Below, piece after piece: positions 18,144 through 26,618 of a stretch of DNA of 35,471 nt; position 1 is the stretch's first letter; every line of letters starts with the position of its first letter. The notes beneath the pieces were generated by a model. The model was given only the letters and a program-made list of their open reading frames with translations. It was not told where the DNA came from and searched no databases. Source of the stretch: Actinomycetota bacterium (GTDB lineage: Bacteria > Actinomycetota > Acidimicrobiia > Acidimicrobiales > Ilumatobacteraceae); NCBI GenBank assembly GCA_016870775.1, contig VGAK01000018.1, positions 1 to 35,471 on the forward strand. Reading direction: 5' to 3'. The translations under genes were made by a program, and so were the position numbers.

Positions 18144-18437
18144 TCAGGGAGAGTAGTCCTGACGCCCCTCGCCCCTCGCCTCGGCGGCCGCGAGGACGCG
18201 CTCGAGTTCCTCCAGCTGGAGGGGGTCACGCACTCCGAGGAGACGACCGTAGAACCTGATGCCCCGCGGGGATCCCTCGACTCGCACGGGCACGCGGTCA
18301 CCGAGATCGGTGTTGTACTCCCTCGGGATGTCCACGCGCTCGATCCCGGCGTCGTGGAGATCCTGCTCGCTGGCGGCGAGTTCACCCCCATTCATCGCGT
18401 ACAGATCCGCATCGACGAAGAAGGTGAACTCGGCCAC
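18144..18437 (-). CDS. Uncharacterised 97-residue protein
   Basis: A small soluble protein I do not recognise. It begins VAEFTFFVDADLYAMNGGELAAS and has a central VDIPREYNTDLGDRVPVRV and a C-terminal charged helix (LQLEELERVLAAAEARGEG). There is no signal peptide or metal motif. GTG 18437 follows a TACCCT -10 by 7 bases, which supports the start and expression. It lies between the P450 (divergent, 36 bases) and the thiolase (same strand, 73 bases), so it may be cotranscribed with the thiolase. Confidence 0.6.
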   Translation of the reverse strand: MAEFTFFVDADLYAMNGGELAASEQDLHDAGIERVDIPREYNTDLGDRVPVRVEGSPRGIRFYGRLLGVRDPLQLEELERVLAAAEARGEGRQDYSP

Positions 18438-18444
18438 GGTCGCG

Positions 18445-18450
18445 AGGGTA
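18445..18450 (-). promoter_or_regulatory. -10 element of the 97-residue gene (leaderless)
   Basis: TACCCT on the minus strand, 7 bases before the GTG at 18437. It is back-to-back with the P450 -10 element, with 9 bases between the two. Confidence 0.45.
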
Positions 18451-18459
18451 CCGGCGAAC

Positions 18460-18465
18460 TAGCCT
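18460..18465 (+). promoter_or_regulatory. -10 element of the P450 gene (leaderless)
   Basis: TAGCCT fits TANNNT and ends 8 bases before the GTG at 18474, predicting a leaderless or near-leaderless transcript. No -35 is visible. Confidence 0.45.
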
Positions 18466-18473
18466 GCGGGATC

Positions 18474-19727
18474 GTGAACCTGCCAAGTGTTGCCCTATCC
18501 GACATCGACCTCTCCTCACCCGAGTTCTGGGTTGCCCCGCGCGACTTCCGGCTCGGCGCGTTCAAGACCCTGCGAGACGAGTCACCGTTCCAGTTCTTCG
18601 AGGAGTTCCAGGTGGAGGGCTCCCCCATTCCGCCGGGCCCCGGATACCGCGCACTCGTGCGCCACGATGACATCTGGCATGTGAGCCGCAATCCGCAGAC
18701 CTTCTGCAGCGGCAAGGGATCAAACATCGGCGACATGCCCGTCGAGATCAACGAGTTCTTCGGCTCGATGATCGCAATGGACGACCCCAAGCACTTCCGC
18801 CTGCGCTCGATCGTGTCGAAGGGCTTCACCCCGAAGGAGATCACCGCGCTCGAGGAGTCGGTGCGTGTGCGGTCGAGGTCCGTCCTCGACAGACTCTTCG
18901 AGCGGTTCCCCGAGCGCGAGTGCGACTTCGTCAGGGAGGTCGCCTCCCTCATGCCGCTCCAGATCATCTGCGACATGATGGGGATCCCCGAGTCCGACGA
19001 AGAGACGATCTTCAACTGGACGAACGTGATCCTGGGCATCGGAGACCCGGAGTACGTGGGCACCTTCGAGGACCTCGTGCGTGTCGGCGGTGAGATCTAT
19101 TCCTACGCACTCGCCCTCGGTGAGGACCGCCTCACCAGTCCCCGCGACGACATCGCCTCGGTGATGATGCACGCCGAGGTCGATGGTCAGCGCCTCTCGG
19201 CCCAGGAGTTCGGCTCGTTCTTCATCCTCCTGGTCGTGGCGGGCAACGAGACGACCCGCACCGCGATCGCCCACGGGATGCGCGAGCTGACCCGCTACCC
19301 GGACCAGCGCAAGTTGTGGTTCGACAACTTCGAGACACACCAGAAGACCGCCGTCGAGGAGATCGTGCGGTACTCGACACCGGTGATCCATTTCCGTCGC
19401 ACCGCCACCCAGGACACCGAGATCAACGGCCACAAGATCGCCGAGGGCGAGAAGGTCGTGATGTTCTACCAATCGGGCAACCGTGACGAGCGGGTGTTCT
19501 CCGACCCCGACACCTTCGACATCACGCGCCCCGCACAGCCGGCCCAGGTGGGTTTCGGCGCGGGTGGCCCCCATTTCTGCCTCGGGGCGAATCTCGCGCG
19601 CCGCGAGATCAGCGTGATGTTCGACGAGATCCGCCAGCGCATCCCGACCCTGGAGATCACGAGCGAGCCCGAGTACCTGCAGAGCAACTTCATCAACGGC
19701 ATCAAGCGCATGCGTTGCGCCTGGTGA
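18474..19727 (+). CDS. Cytochrome P450 monooxygenase
   Basis: A 417-residue soluble class I P450. The I-helix oxygen-activation motif is AGNETTRT (256-263), the ExxR motif is E296/R299 in EEIVRYSTPV, and the heme loop is FGAGGPHFCLGANLAR with the ligand Cys369. The segments MDDPKHFRLRSIVSKGFTP and SRNPQTFCS resemble the CYP125/CYP142/CYP124 groups that hydroxylate sterol side chains or branched lipids. That assignment is from memory of the family, not a comparison. GTG 18474 is supported by a -10 element 8 bases upstream. The frame is open far upstream but overlaps the divergent small gene. No ferredoxin or reductase gene lies nearby. Confidence 0.92.
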   Translation: MNLPSVALSDIDLSSPEFWVAPRDFRLGAFKTLRDESPFQFFEEFQVEGSPIPPGPGYRALVRHDDIWHVSRNPQTFCSGKGSNIGDMPVEINEFFGSMIAMDDPKHFRLRSIVSKGFTPKEITALEESVRVRSRSVLDRLFERFPERECDFVREVASLMPLQIICDMMGIPESDEETIFNWTNVILGIGDPEYVGTFEDLVRVGGEIYSYALALGEDRLTSPRDDIASVMMHAEVDGQRLSAQEFGSFFILLVVAGNETTRTAIAHGMRELTRYPDQRKLWFDNFETHQKTAVEEIVRYSTPVIHFRRTATQDTEINGHKIAEGEKVVMFYQSGNRDERVFSDPDTFDITRPAQPAQVGFGAGGPHFCLGANLARREISVMFDEIRQRIPTLEITSEPEYLQSNFINGIKRMRCAW

Positions 19728-19741
19728 GCGAGGGCACGGGA

Positions 19742-19758
19742 GCACCCCGGGTGGGTGC
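19742..19758. terminator. Hairpin between convergent P450 and EEP genes
   Basis: GCACCC pairs with GGGTGC around a 5-base loop in the 34-base gap between two convergent stop codons, so it could act in both directions. There is no T tract and the stem is short. Confidence 0.3.
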
Positions 19759-19761
19759 CGA

Positions 19762-20568
19762 CTACTCGGTCATCCTGATGTCGGCGACCACGGCGGCGTG
19801 GTCACTGGGCTGCACCCCACCGACGAGATCGAGCCCCGCGAGCCACACCCTCGTCGGGTTGCCTATCGGTCGTGGGCGCGGCCACGAGACGAACAGGTAG
19901 TCGAGCCGGCGGTTCGGCCATGTCGAGTCGTCGATGTAGGGGTTGTCGCGCCGCCACGTGAACCCGGTGCCGTCACCGGCCACCTCCCACAGATCGGTGA
20001 ACACGAGTCCGTCGATGGCGGGCTCGTGGCGACCGGTGAGCATGCGGATCTCGTCGGAGTCCGGGACGGCGTTGAAGTCGCCGGCGAGCAGGACCGGATT
20101 CTCCACCTCGGCGTCCCCACGGAGCCCGTCGACGATCGCGCACAGAGTCTCGCACTGGGCGACACGCGTCGACGAGGCATCGAACTTGTAGTCGAGGTGC
20201 GTGCACACGCACCACCATCCACCGTGGGGGCTGTCGACGCGGGCAGCCACGGCGCGCCGATGGCTCGGGGCGCCCGTCACGTCGGGGAGTCTGTGCACCT
20301 CCCAACGTCCGATCGGCCACCGCGACAGGACCGCGTTGCCGAGGCTCACACCGTCGTCGTACCAGGGACCCTCGGTGCGCGCGACGTACATGTCGAGTTC
20401 ATCGGCGAGCCACTCGGCCTGGTCGAGGCCACCCTCCTGGGCCCAGACCTCCTGCAGAAAGACGATGTCGGCGCGCTGCTCGCGCAGCACCGCCAGTATC
20501 GCCTCCTGGCGCTCTCGCCAGGGGCCGAACTGCCACCACAGGTTCCAGGTGAGGATGCGCGCCTCCAC
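19762..20568 (-). CDS. Endonuclease/exonuclease/phosphatase (EEP) family protein
   Basis: A 268-residue metal-dependent phosphoesterase of the DNase I-like fold. Landmarks in order are LTWNLWW, IVFLQEVW (metal Glu), CVCTHLDYK, LLAGDFNAVPDS and the final QPSDHAAVVADI with the catalytic Asp-His. The family covers DNA repair nucleases, sphingomyelinase-like and inositol phosphatases; the substrate cannot be told. GTG 20568 is preferred over TTG 20577 because TAGGGT sits 8 bases upstream. No signal peptide is seen. It is 63 bases downstream of the arylsulfatase but probably has its own promoter. Confidence 0.85.
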   Translation of the reverse strand: MEARILTWNLWWQFGPWRERQEAILAVLREQRADIVFLQEVWAQEGGLDQAEWLADELDMYVARTEGPWYDDGVSLGNAVLSRWPIGRWEVHRLPDVTGAPSHRRAVAARVDSPHGGWWCVCTHLDYKFDASSTRVAQCETLCAIVDGLRGDAEVENPVLLAGDFNAVPDSDEIRMLTGRHEPAIDGLVFTDLWEVAGDGTGFTWRRDNPYIDDSTWPNRRLDYLFVSWPRPRPIGNPTRVWLAGLDLVGGVQPSDHAAVVADIRMTE

Positions 20569-20576
20569 GAGGCGCA

Positions 20577-20582
20577 ACCCTA
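20577..20582 (-). promoter_or_regulatory. -10 element of the EEP gene (leaderless)
   Basis: TAGGGT on the minus strand, 8 bases before GTG 20568. It overlaps the alternative TTG start, which argues against that TTG. Confidence 0.4.
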
Positions 20583-20631
20583 CGGGACGATGACGAGGGG
20601 TGCGTCGCCCCCGCGCCCCGGGGCGACACGA

Positions 20632-22986
20632 TCACTGGATCGCGAGACTGGCCCGGAACTCGGCGTCCGCCAGGAGTGCCTTCACCTCGGCCGAGGGCTC
20701 GCTCAGCCGCTCGAGGGTGACACCGTGGATCTCGCCGGCGAATCGGTACACGTGCGGGTAGGGCCCGACCACGGCCCCCGAGTCGAGGCCCACATCGAAG
20801 GTCTCCCCGCTCATCGAGAACACCACCGGCACCGTGCGCTCGATCCGCACCGCCGCGACCGGCAGCCCATCGACGGCGAGCACCGCGTCGCCCCCGGCGC
20901 CGAAACCCCCGTCATGGACGAACTCGAGCGTCACCACGCGCCGACCGGGAACGAGCGCCCCGGGCGCAGTGGCGACGTAGTGCTCGTGGCCGAGCCAGTT
21001 GTAGTGGAACACCGGTCGCGACTCGTCATCGACATACAACGACCACCCGGCCATGTTCCCGCCCTGGCAGGCGATGACCCCGTGAGCACCGGCTGCGACG
21101 GTGACCTCGGCGGTGATCAGGTACGAGCAGTTCTTGATGTTCACGACGCTGCGCTCGGGCATCCTCCAGTTCGCGGTGGTGTAGGTCATCTTGGTGACCC
21201 CGGCGAGGGCGTCGGTGACCGCGTACTTCTTGCCCATCGTCTGGCCGGGTTCCCTCAACGGGTAGATGTTGTGGGCGCGTGCCTGCTCGTCGAAGAGCTC
21301 CTGCAATTCGGCCAGCTTGGCGGGGTACCGCTCCGCGAGATCGACCGACTGGGAGAAGTCGCTGCGGATGTCGTAGAGCTCCCATGCCTCCTGCGGGCCG
21401 TCGAAGGGTGTCGAGTCGAACCTGTTCCAGGGGAGTCGTCCGTGGAAGCACGAGGCGATCCACCCGTCGTGGTACATCGCACGGTTTCCGAACATCTCGA
21501 AGTACTGGGTCACGTGGGAATCGGGCGCGGCGACGTCATCGACCGTGCCGAGCATCGAGACCCCGTGGAGGTCCATTTGTTCGATCCCGTTCACCCGGGT
21601 CGGTGGCTCGATGCCGGCCGCGGCGCAGATCGTGGGATACAGGTCGACCACGTGGTGGAACTGGCTCCGCAGCCCGCCCGGGTCGGCGATGCGCGAGGGC
21701 CACCGCATCACCATCGCGTTGCGCGTCCCACCGAAGTGCGATGCGATCTGCTTCATCCACTGGAACGGCGAGTCGAGCGCCCACGCCCAGGCGAGGTTGT
21801 AGTGGTTCTCGCACCGGGCCGACCCGAGGTCCCCGATGTGGTCGAGCAGCCACTCGGGGTCCTCGGATATCCCGTTCTGGAACGAAGGGGCGCTCCACGC
21901 ACCGTTCACGGTCCCCTCCGCAGAGGCCCCGTTGTCGCCGGTCACGTAGACGAACATGGTGTCGTCGGCGATGCCCAGATCATCGAGCGCGCCGAGGAGT
22001 CGTCCCACCTGTTCGTCGGTGTGGGCCATGAACCCGGCGAAGACCTCCATCAACCGCGAAGCGACGGGCTTGTAGCGATCGGGATACTCGCTCCAGGAGG
22101 GGATCTCATCGGGCCGCGGTGTGAGCGCGGTGCCCGGCGGGATCACGCCCAGGGCGAGTTGTCGCTCGTGGATCCGCGCACGAAGGGCGTCCCAGCCGTC
22201 GTCGAACTGGCCCATGAAACGATCCGAGTACTCGGGCCACACATGGTGCGGGCAGTGCATCGCGCCGGTCGCCCAATACATGAAGAATGGCCGGTGCGGG
22301 TTCGACGATCTCTGCACCCTCATCCACTCGATCGCCTTGTCGGCGATGTCCTCGCTCATGTGGTAGCGGTCGCGACCGACATAGGGCATCACCGGCACGG
22401 ACTGGTCGAACATCGGTGGTTCGTACTGGCTCGCCTCGGCCGACAGGATCCCGTAGAAGCGCTCGAACCCCTGCCCCATCGGCCACCTGTCGTAGGGACC
22501 GGTGAGAGTCTGCTCGAAGAGCGGTGTGAGGTGCCACTTGCCGAACGCCGCGGTGGAGTAGCCCGACAGGCGCAGGACCTCTGCGATCGTGGCGGCCTCC
22601 TTGGGCATGATGCAGTCGTATCCGGGGAACGCCGAGCCACTCTCTGCGATACCGCCCATGTGGACCGCGTGGTGGTTGCGCCCGGTCAGCATCGCAGCGC
22701 GCGTCGGCGAGCACAGGGCGGTGGTGTGGAACTGGTTGAACCGCAGACCCTCGACGGCGACTCGATCGAGCGCCGGGGTCGGCACGGGCCCACCGAACGT
22801 GGAGCAGGTGCCGAATCCGACGTCGTCGAGCAGCACGACCACGATGTTGGGCGCACCCCCAGGAGGCAGGGAGAGCTCGGGCGACGAGGGCGACGAGTCG
22901 CCGATCAGCCGCCCGAGCGTCCCGCCGAAGGGTCGCGTTCCGCGCGGCAGGTCCGGCCCGCGCGGGGGCGTCGAATGGCCCGTCAT
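20632..22986 (-). CDS. Arylsulfatase (formylglycine-type sulfatase)
   Basis: It hydrolyses sulfate esters. The 784-residue product has the metal-binding start NIVVVLLDDVGFG (Asp54-Asp55) and the sulfatase signature CSPTRAAMLTGR (92-103). Cys92 is the residue converted to formylglycine by a maturation enzyme not present in this window. FGKWHLTP and the later FVYVTGDNGAS also fit the active site. The last 200 residues form a beta-rich C-terminal domain. No signal peptide is apparent, so a cytoplasmic location is likely. ATG 22986 overlaps the stop of the upstream alkylsulfatase-like gene (ATGA, 22983-22986). It is part of a sulfate-ester operon. Confidence 0.93.
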   Translation of the reverse strand: MTGHSTPPRGPDLPRGTRPFGGTLGRLIGDSSPSSPELSLPPGGAPNIVVVLLDDVGFGTCSTFGGPVPTPALDRVAVEGLRFNQFHTTALCSPTRAAMLTGRNHHAVHMGGIAESGSAFPGYDCIMPKEAATIAEVLRLSGYSTAAFGKWHLTPLFEQTLTGPYDRWPMGQGFERFYGILSAEASQYEPPMFDQSVPVMPYVGRDRYHMSEDIADKAIEWMRVQRSSNPHRPFFMYWATGAMHCPHHVWPEYSDRFMGQFDDGWDALRARIHERQLALGVIPPGTALTPRPDEIPSWSEYPDRYKPVASRLMEVFAGFMAHTDEQVGRLLGALDDLGIADDTMFVYVTGDNGASAEGTVNGAWSAPSFQNGISEDPEWLLDHIGDLGSARCENHYNLAWAWALDSPFQWMKQIASHFGGTRNAMVMRWPSRIADPGGLRSQFHHVVDLYPTICAAAGIEPPTRVNGIEQMDLHGVSMLGTVDDVAAPDSHVTQYFEMFGNRAMYHDGWIASCFHGRLPWNRFDSTPFDGPQEAWELYDIRSDFSQSVDLAERYPAKLAELQELFDEQARAHNIYPLREPGQTMGKKYAVTDALAGVTKMTYTTANWRMPERSVVNIKNCSYLITAEVTVAAGAHGVIACQGGNMAGWSLYVDDESRPVFHYNWLGHEHYVATAPGALVPGRRVVTLEFVHDGGFGAGGDAVLAVDGLPVAAVRIERTVPVVFSMSGETFDVGLDSGAVVGPYPHVYRFAGEIHGVTLERLSEPSAEVKALLADAEFRASLAIQ

Positions 22987-24692
22987 TGGCGCAGACCGTC
23001 GAGTTCGAATGCGGCCCGGATGCGGTCGACGAGCGCGACATCACCCGTGACGACAAGCGAGCCGTCGGCCACCGCGGCACTCCAGGGCGTCCTGCCCGAC
23101 AGCACCCCGAGGAATACCCCGCGCGTCGTGCGCACCATGCTGGTCGCACCCCAACCATTTGTCGGCACCGCGACACAATTGCGCACGTGCAGCCCGCACT
23201 CGGTGCCGTCGATCACGAAGGCGACGTGATGATCGATCCCCGCGATGAGATCGGGGTCGACCAACACCCGCAGGGTCGCCACGATCGAGGCGGTGTCGAC
23301 ATGGGTGAGCAGGCGCGGACTGAAGCGATGCTCGAAGAAGCGGTCCATCGGGGTGGTGCCATCGAGATGGCGCGCACGTGTCAGGGCCCAGCTGCGGATG
23401 TTCGCCGCCGGCGTCCGCTCGGCCACCGTGCGCAGGCACGCAGCCAATAGGTCGCGGTCGGCCTGCTCGGCACCATCGGCGCGCGCGAGCCACGTCGCCA
23501 TCTCGAGTGCCCACCTGATGTCGTTATCCGCGAGGGCGGTCGCGACCTTTCCGCGCACCGCATCACGGCCCCCGAAGCCCGCGATCAGGCGTGCGAGTCG
23601 GTCGCCGGGCTCTAGGGGGAACAATTTCGCCTCGTCACCGTCGAACCACCCGCGCAGACCACCGTGGATCTGGCGGACGTGGTGCTCGGCGACCCCGTAG
23701 CGCTCCGAGGTGAGGTGGTCGACGTCGTAGAGATCGGGCAGGCGGACGCGCGCAGCGAGCTCGTCGGTGGTCCAACCCTTGTTGATGCCGCGCACGGTCT
23801 GGTCCCAGAGGAACTGGATGGAGTCCCGGTATCTGGTCGCCACGGAACGGATCCTGTCCTTGCCCGTGATCGCCGGTCCGTGCGCCCCCACCAGGTACTC
23901 CGGTGACCACGCGATGATCGAGTCGACCCCGGGGATCAGCACGCGCGGATCGCGGTACTCCTCGCCCCGGATCGCGAACACGTTGAACAGCACTGGCCAC
24001 ACGGTGTTGTGCACGCAGGTCCCGATCGCACCGAAGAAGTAATTGATCGAGTCGTCGGCGTCGCTCGGTGCATGGCGCCAGTCGACCTGCAAGCCCGCGA
24101 TCTCGAGACGACCCGATCCGTCCCCGAGCACGTGCGTCGGTGGGATGAATCCCGGAGTGAATGGGGCGTGCTCTGCCTTCCGGTATCGGAAGCCGAGCCC
24201 GATGTTCACGTTTCCATCGGGTCCGTCGTCGGGGAGCAGGATCGAGAACTGCTCGATCAACCCGCGCGAATAGGCCGGTCCGATCTCGCCACCAGCGCGC
24301 ACCTTGTTGGAAGCGATGCGCTCATGGCCGTAGATGGGCAGGGGTTCGGCATGATTGCCCTCGTCCAGCACGGCGCGAGTCCCCTCCACGTAATGGAAGT
24401 GGGTGTACACGACGGCCGCGATCGGAGAATCGTTCACCTCACGCAAACGACGCAGGGCCTCGCGCATCTCCTCCACCGACTCACCGGTGTCGATGGCGAT
24501 GATGCCGTCGGGGGCCTGTATGAACGTCTGGTTCGACAGACCGTTGCCGATGAGCGTCCACACCCCCTCGCGCGGCGATTCGAGTCGGGCAGCGAGCACG
24601 GTGCTCTGGGCGACATGGTCACGGTGTGCGCGCTGACCCCCGGGCAGCACCACGGTGTTGGCGGGGTCGGTGTCGAAGCTCCTGACCGTCAT
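22983..24692 (-). CDS. Alkylsulfatase-fold protein (metallo-beta-lactamase + SCP2) with altered metal site
   Basis: A 569-residue protein with the layout of SdsA1-type alkyl sulfatases: an MBL domain, a helical dimerisation domain (GGLRGWFDGDEAKLFPL) and a C-terminal SCP2-like domain (from about residue 450). Canonical members have SHxHxDH; here the block is THFHYVEGT, so the Asp and third His are Val and Glu. The usual AEN ligand block reads VHN, and TEAPAEM reads SDADDSI. The later AHGP keeps one His. The fold is clear but the dinuclear zinc site is rewritten, so the reaction may differ. It starts 29 bases after the amidohydrolase stop and overlaps the arylsulfatase start. Confidence 0.8.
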   Translation of the reverse strand: MTVRSFDTDPANTVVLPGGQRAHRDHVAQSTVLAARLESPREGVWTLIGNGLSNQTFIQAPDGIIAIDTGESVEEMREALRRLREVNDSPIAAVVYTHFHYVEGTRAVLDEGNHAEPLPIYGHERIASNKVRAGGEIGPAYSRGLIEQFSILLPDDGPDGNVNIGLGFRYRKAEHAPFTPGFIPPTHVLGDGSGRLEIAGLQVDWRHAPSDADDSINYFFGAIGTCVHNTVWPVLFNVFAIRGEEYRDPRVLIPGVDSIIAWSPEYLVGAHGPAITGKDRIRSVATRYRDSIQFLWDQTVRGINKGWTTDELAARVRLPDLYDVDHLTSERYGVAEHHVRQIHGGLRGWFDGDEAKLFPLEPGDRLARLIAGFGGRDAVRGKVATALADNDIRWALEMATWLARADGAEQADRDLLAACLRTVAERTPAANIRSWALTRARHLDGTTPMDRFFEHRFSPRLLTHVDTASIVATLRVLVDPDLIAGIDHHVAFVIDGTECGLHVRNCVAVPTNGWGATSMVRTTRGVFLGVLSGRTPWSAAVADGSLVVTGDVALVDRIRAAFELDGLRQ

Positions 24693-24721
24693 CTGGTCAC
24701 GCGGCGGATCACCCGCGGGTG

Positions 24722-26428
24722 TCAGCGCGCTCCCCGCACCAGGCGTCCGGGCATGGCGCCGGTCGGCTCACCGTCGGCCATCACCTCTGTGCCGGCCACG
24801 AAGGTGTGCCGGTAGCCGGTCGCCCTCTGGAGCACGCGGCGACCCCCCGCGGGCAGATCACGCCTCATCTCGGGCGCATGCAGACGCAGGCCGTCGAAGT
24901 CGATGATGTTCACGTCGGCGCGCATGCCCGGTGCGAGCACGCCACGGTCCCCGAGACCCACGGTCTCGGCCGTCAGGCGGCACTGCTTGGCGATCAGCGT
25001 CTCGACCGGGATGCGCCCCGTCGGACGGTCGCGACCCCACCACTGCAGGAGCGTGGTCGGAAAACTCACGTCGCAGATCGTGCCGACATGGGCCCCGCCG
25101 TCGGAGAGCCCGGGCACCGAGGCGCGATGGCGCAGCATCTCGCCGATGACATCGAGGTTCTGGCCCGCCCAGTTCAGGATCGGCTGGTAGATGAGCGCGC
25201 GCCCGTCCTGTTCGAGCACCCAGTCGTAGGCCACTTCGATCGGGTCCCGCCCCTCTCGTGCGGCCGTCGCGGCCGCCGAGTCCGAGGGATCGGGTTCGTA
25301 GTTCGGCGGATCACCGAGGCGGAACATGTGTGTGAAGCGGTGGATCGCCCGGCTGCCGAGCACCGTGTCCGAGATCGACGCACCTTCGATGATCGTCCTT
25401 CGCACCTCGGGATTGCGCATGTGCGCGACACGCTCGGCGAGCGGATGGTCGGCGATGTCCCGGTACGCGGGGCTGAACATGAACGGATTCAGTGTCGCCT
25501 CCAGACCCAGCATGAGGCCCACGGCGCGCGCGCCCACTTGGCCGCGCATCGTGACGCCCTGGGCGGTCGCACGCGCGAAGTAGTCGAGCTCTGCGAGCCA
25601 GTCCTGCGTGCGCTGGGGACCCTGCGCGATCGACACCGAGATCGGGCGGCCCGATTCGGCCGCCATGCGCCGGAACAAATCGAGCTCGGCACCCATGTCG
25701 ATGAAGTCCGACACGACCTGGAGCACGCCGCGACCGGCTTGCCCGAGACCCCGCGCTATCCCCACCAGTTCATCGGCCTCGGCCTTGAGGGTGGGAGTCG
25801 GCTCCCCGAGGCTCGTGCGGTGGTTCAGCGTGCGGCTCGTCGTGAAGCCGAGCGCCCCGGACTCCACCGCCTCGCGCGCGAGACGGGCCATCTCGGCGAT
25901 GTCGTCGGCCGTGGCGGGTTGCTGTGTCGCACCGCGCTCCCCCATCACGTGCAAGCGCAGTGCACCGTGGGGAACCTGTGTGGCCAGATCGATGTCGCGC
26001 GGCCTCCGCTCGAGTGCGTCGAGGTACTCGGGGAACGAGGACCAGTCCCACGCGAGCCCCTCGTGGAGTGCGGTGCCCGGGATGTCCTCGACACCCTCCA
26101 TCAACTGGATGAGTCTCTCGCGATTGTGCTCGGCGACCGGAGCGAATCCGACACCGCAATTGCCCATCACCACGGTCGTCACACCGTGCCAACTCGACGG
26201 CGCGAGCTGGGAGTCCCAGGTGGCCTGGCCGTCGTAGTGGGTGTGGATGTCCACGAAGCCGGGACTGACGAGGTGACCATCGGCGTCGATCTCACGTGAC
26301 CCGGCGCCGTCGACTTCTCCGACGGCGGTCACTATTCCACCGGTGATCGCCACGTCCCCGACGAAGCGTGCGCTTCCCGTGCCATCGACGACCGTGCCGT
26401 TCCTGATCACCACATCATGCGAAGCCAT
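24722..26428 (-). CDS. D-aminoacylase-like amidohydrolase
   Basis: A 568-residue amidohydrolase of the N-acyl-D-amino-acid deacylase group. The metal-binding HTH is at residues 62-64 in GFVDIHTHYDG. The Cys ligand typical of the group is Cys91 in MGNCGVGFAPV. GLSDGGAHVG near the C-terminus carries the catalytic Asp. The N- and C-terminal strands (DVVIRNGTVVDGTG; FVAGTEVMADGEPTG) form the usual beta-sandwich. ATG 26428 has a GGGGGAGA ribosome binding site, and TAACTT (26467-26472, minus) is a possible -10. It is the first gene of the operon with the two sulfatase-type genes. The natural substrate is unknown; homologues often act on amides other than D-amino acids. Confidence 0.88.
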   Translation of the reverse strand: MASHDVVIRNGTVVDGTGSARFVGDVAITGGIVTAVGEVDGAGSREIDADGHLVSPGFVDIHTHYDGQATWDSQLAPSSWHGVTTVVMGNCGVGFAPVAEHNRERLIQLMEGVEDIPGTALHEGLAWDWSSFPEYLDALERRPRDIDLATQVPHGALRLHVMGERGATQQPATADDIAEMARLAREAVESGALGFTTSRTLNHRTSLGEPTPTLKAEADELVGIARGLGQAGRGVLQVVSDFIDMGAELDLFRRMAAESGRPISVSIAQGPQRTQDWLAELDYFARATAQGVTMRGQVGARAVGLMLGLEATLNPFMFSPAYRDIADHPLAERVAHMRNPEVRRTIIEGASISDTVLGSRAIHRFTHMFRLGDPPNYEPDPSDSAAATAAREGRDPIEVAYDWVLEQDGRALIYQPILNWAGQNLDVIGEMLRHRASVPGLSDGGAHVGTICDVSFPTTLLQWWGRDRPTGRIPVETLIAKQCRLTAETVGLGDRGVLAPGMRADVNIIDFDGLRLHAPEMRRDLPAGGRRVLQRATGYRHTFVAGTEVMADGEPTGAMPGRLVRGAR

Positions 26429-26570
26429 CGGTCGTCTCCCCCGCGTCGTGCCCGTGCGTCGATGCCAAGTTAGTGCCGTGAGCGGGTGGCCACGCCACGT
26501 GCGGAAGGTCCCGCGGGCCCTCCCATCGGTGACGACGACGGGCGACGGAACCGGACAGGGCCCGCCGATT

Positions 26571-26604
26571 GGTCGAGGCCCGCCCCGAGGGCCGGGCCTC
26601 GACC
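26571..26604 (-). terminator. Strong terminator hairpin after nrdJ
   Basis: Fifteen bases after the nrdJ stop, GGTCGAGGCCCG pairs perfectly with CGGGCCTCGACC (12 base pairs) around a 10-base loop. No U tract follows. Position and stability make it the likely nrdJ transcription end. Confidence 0.65.
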
Positions 26605-26618
26605 CGTGTCGGGGACGG

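Noticed and set aside
19798-23229. 1143-codon plus-strand open frame
   Set aside because: Antisense to the EEP and arylsulfatase genes, which have clear family motifs.
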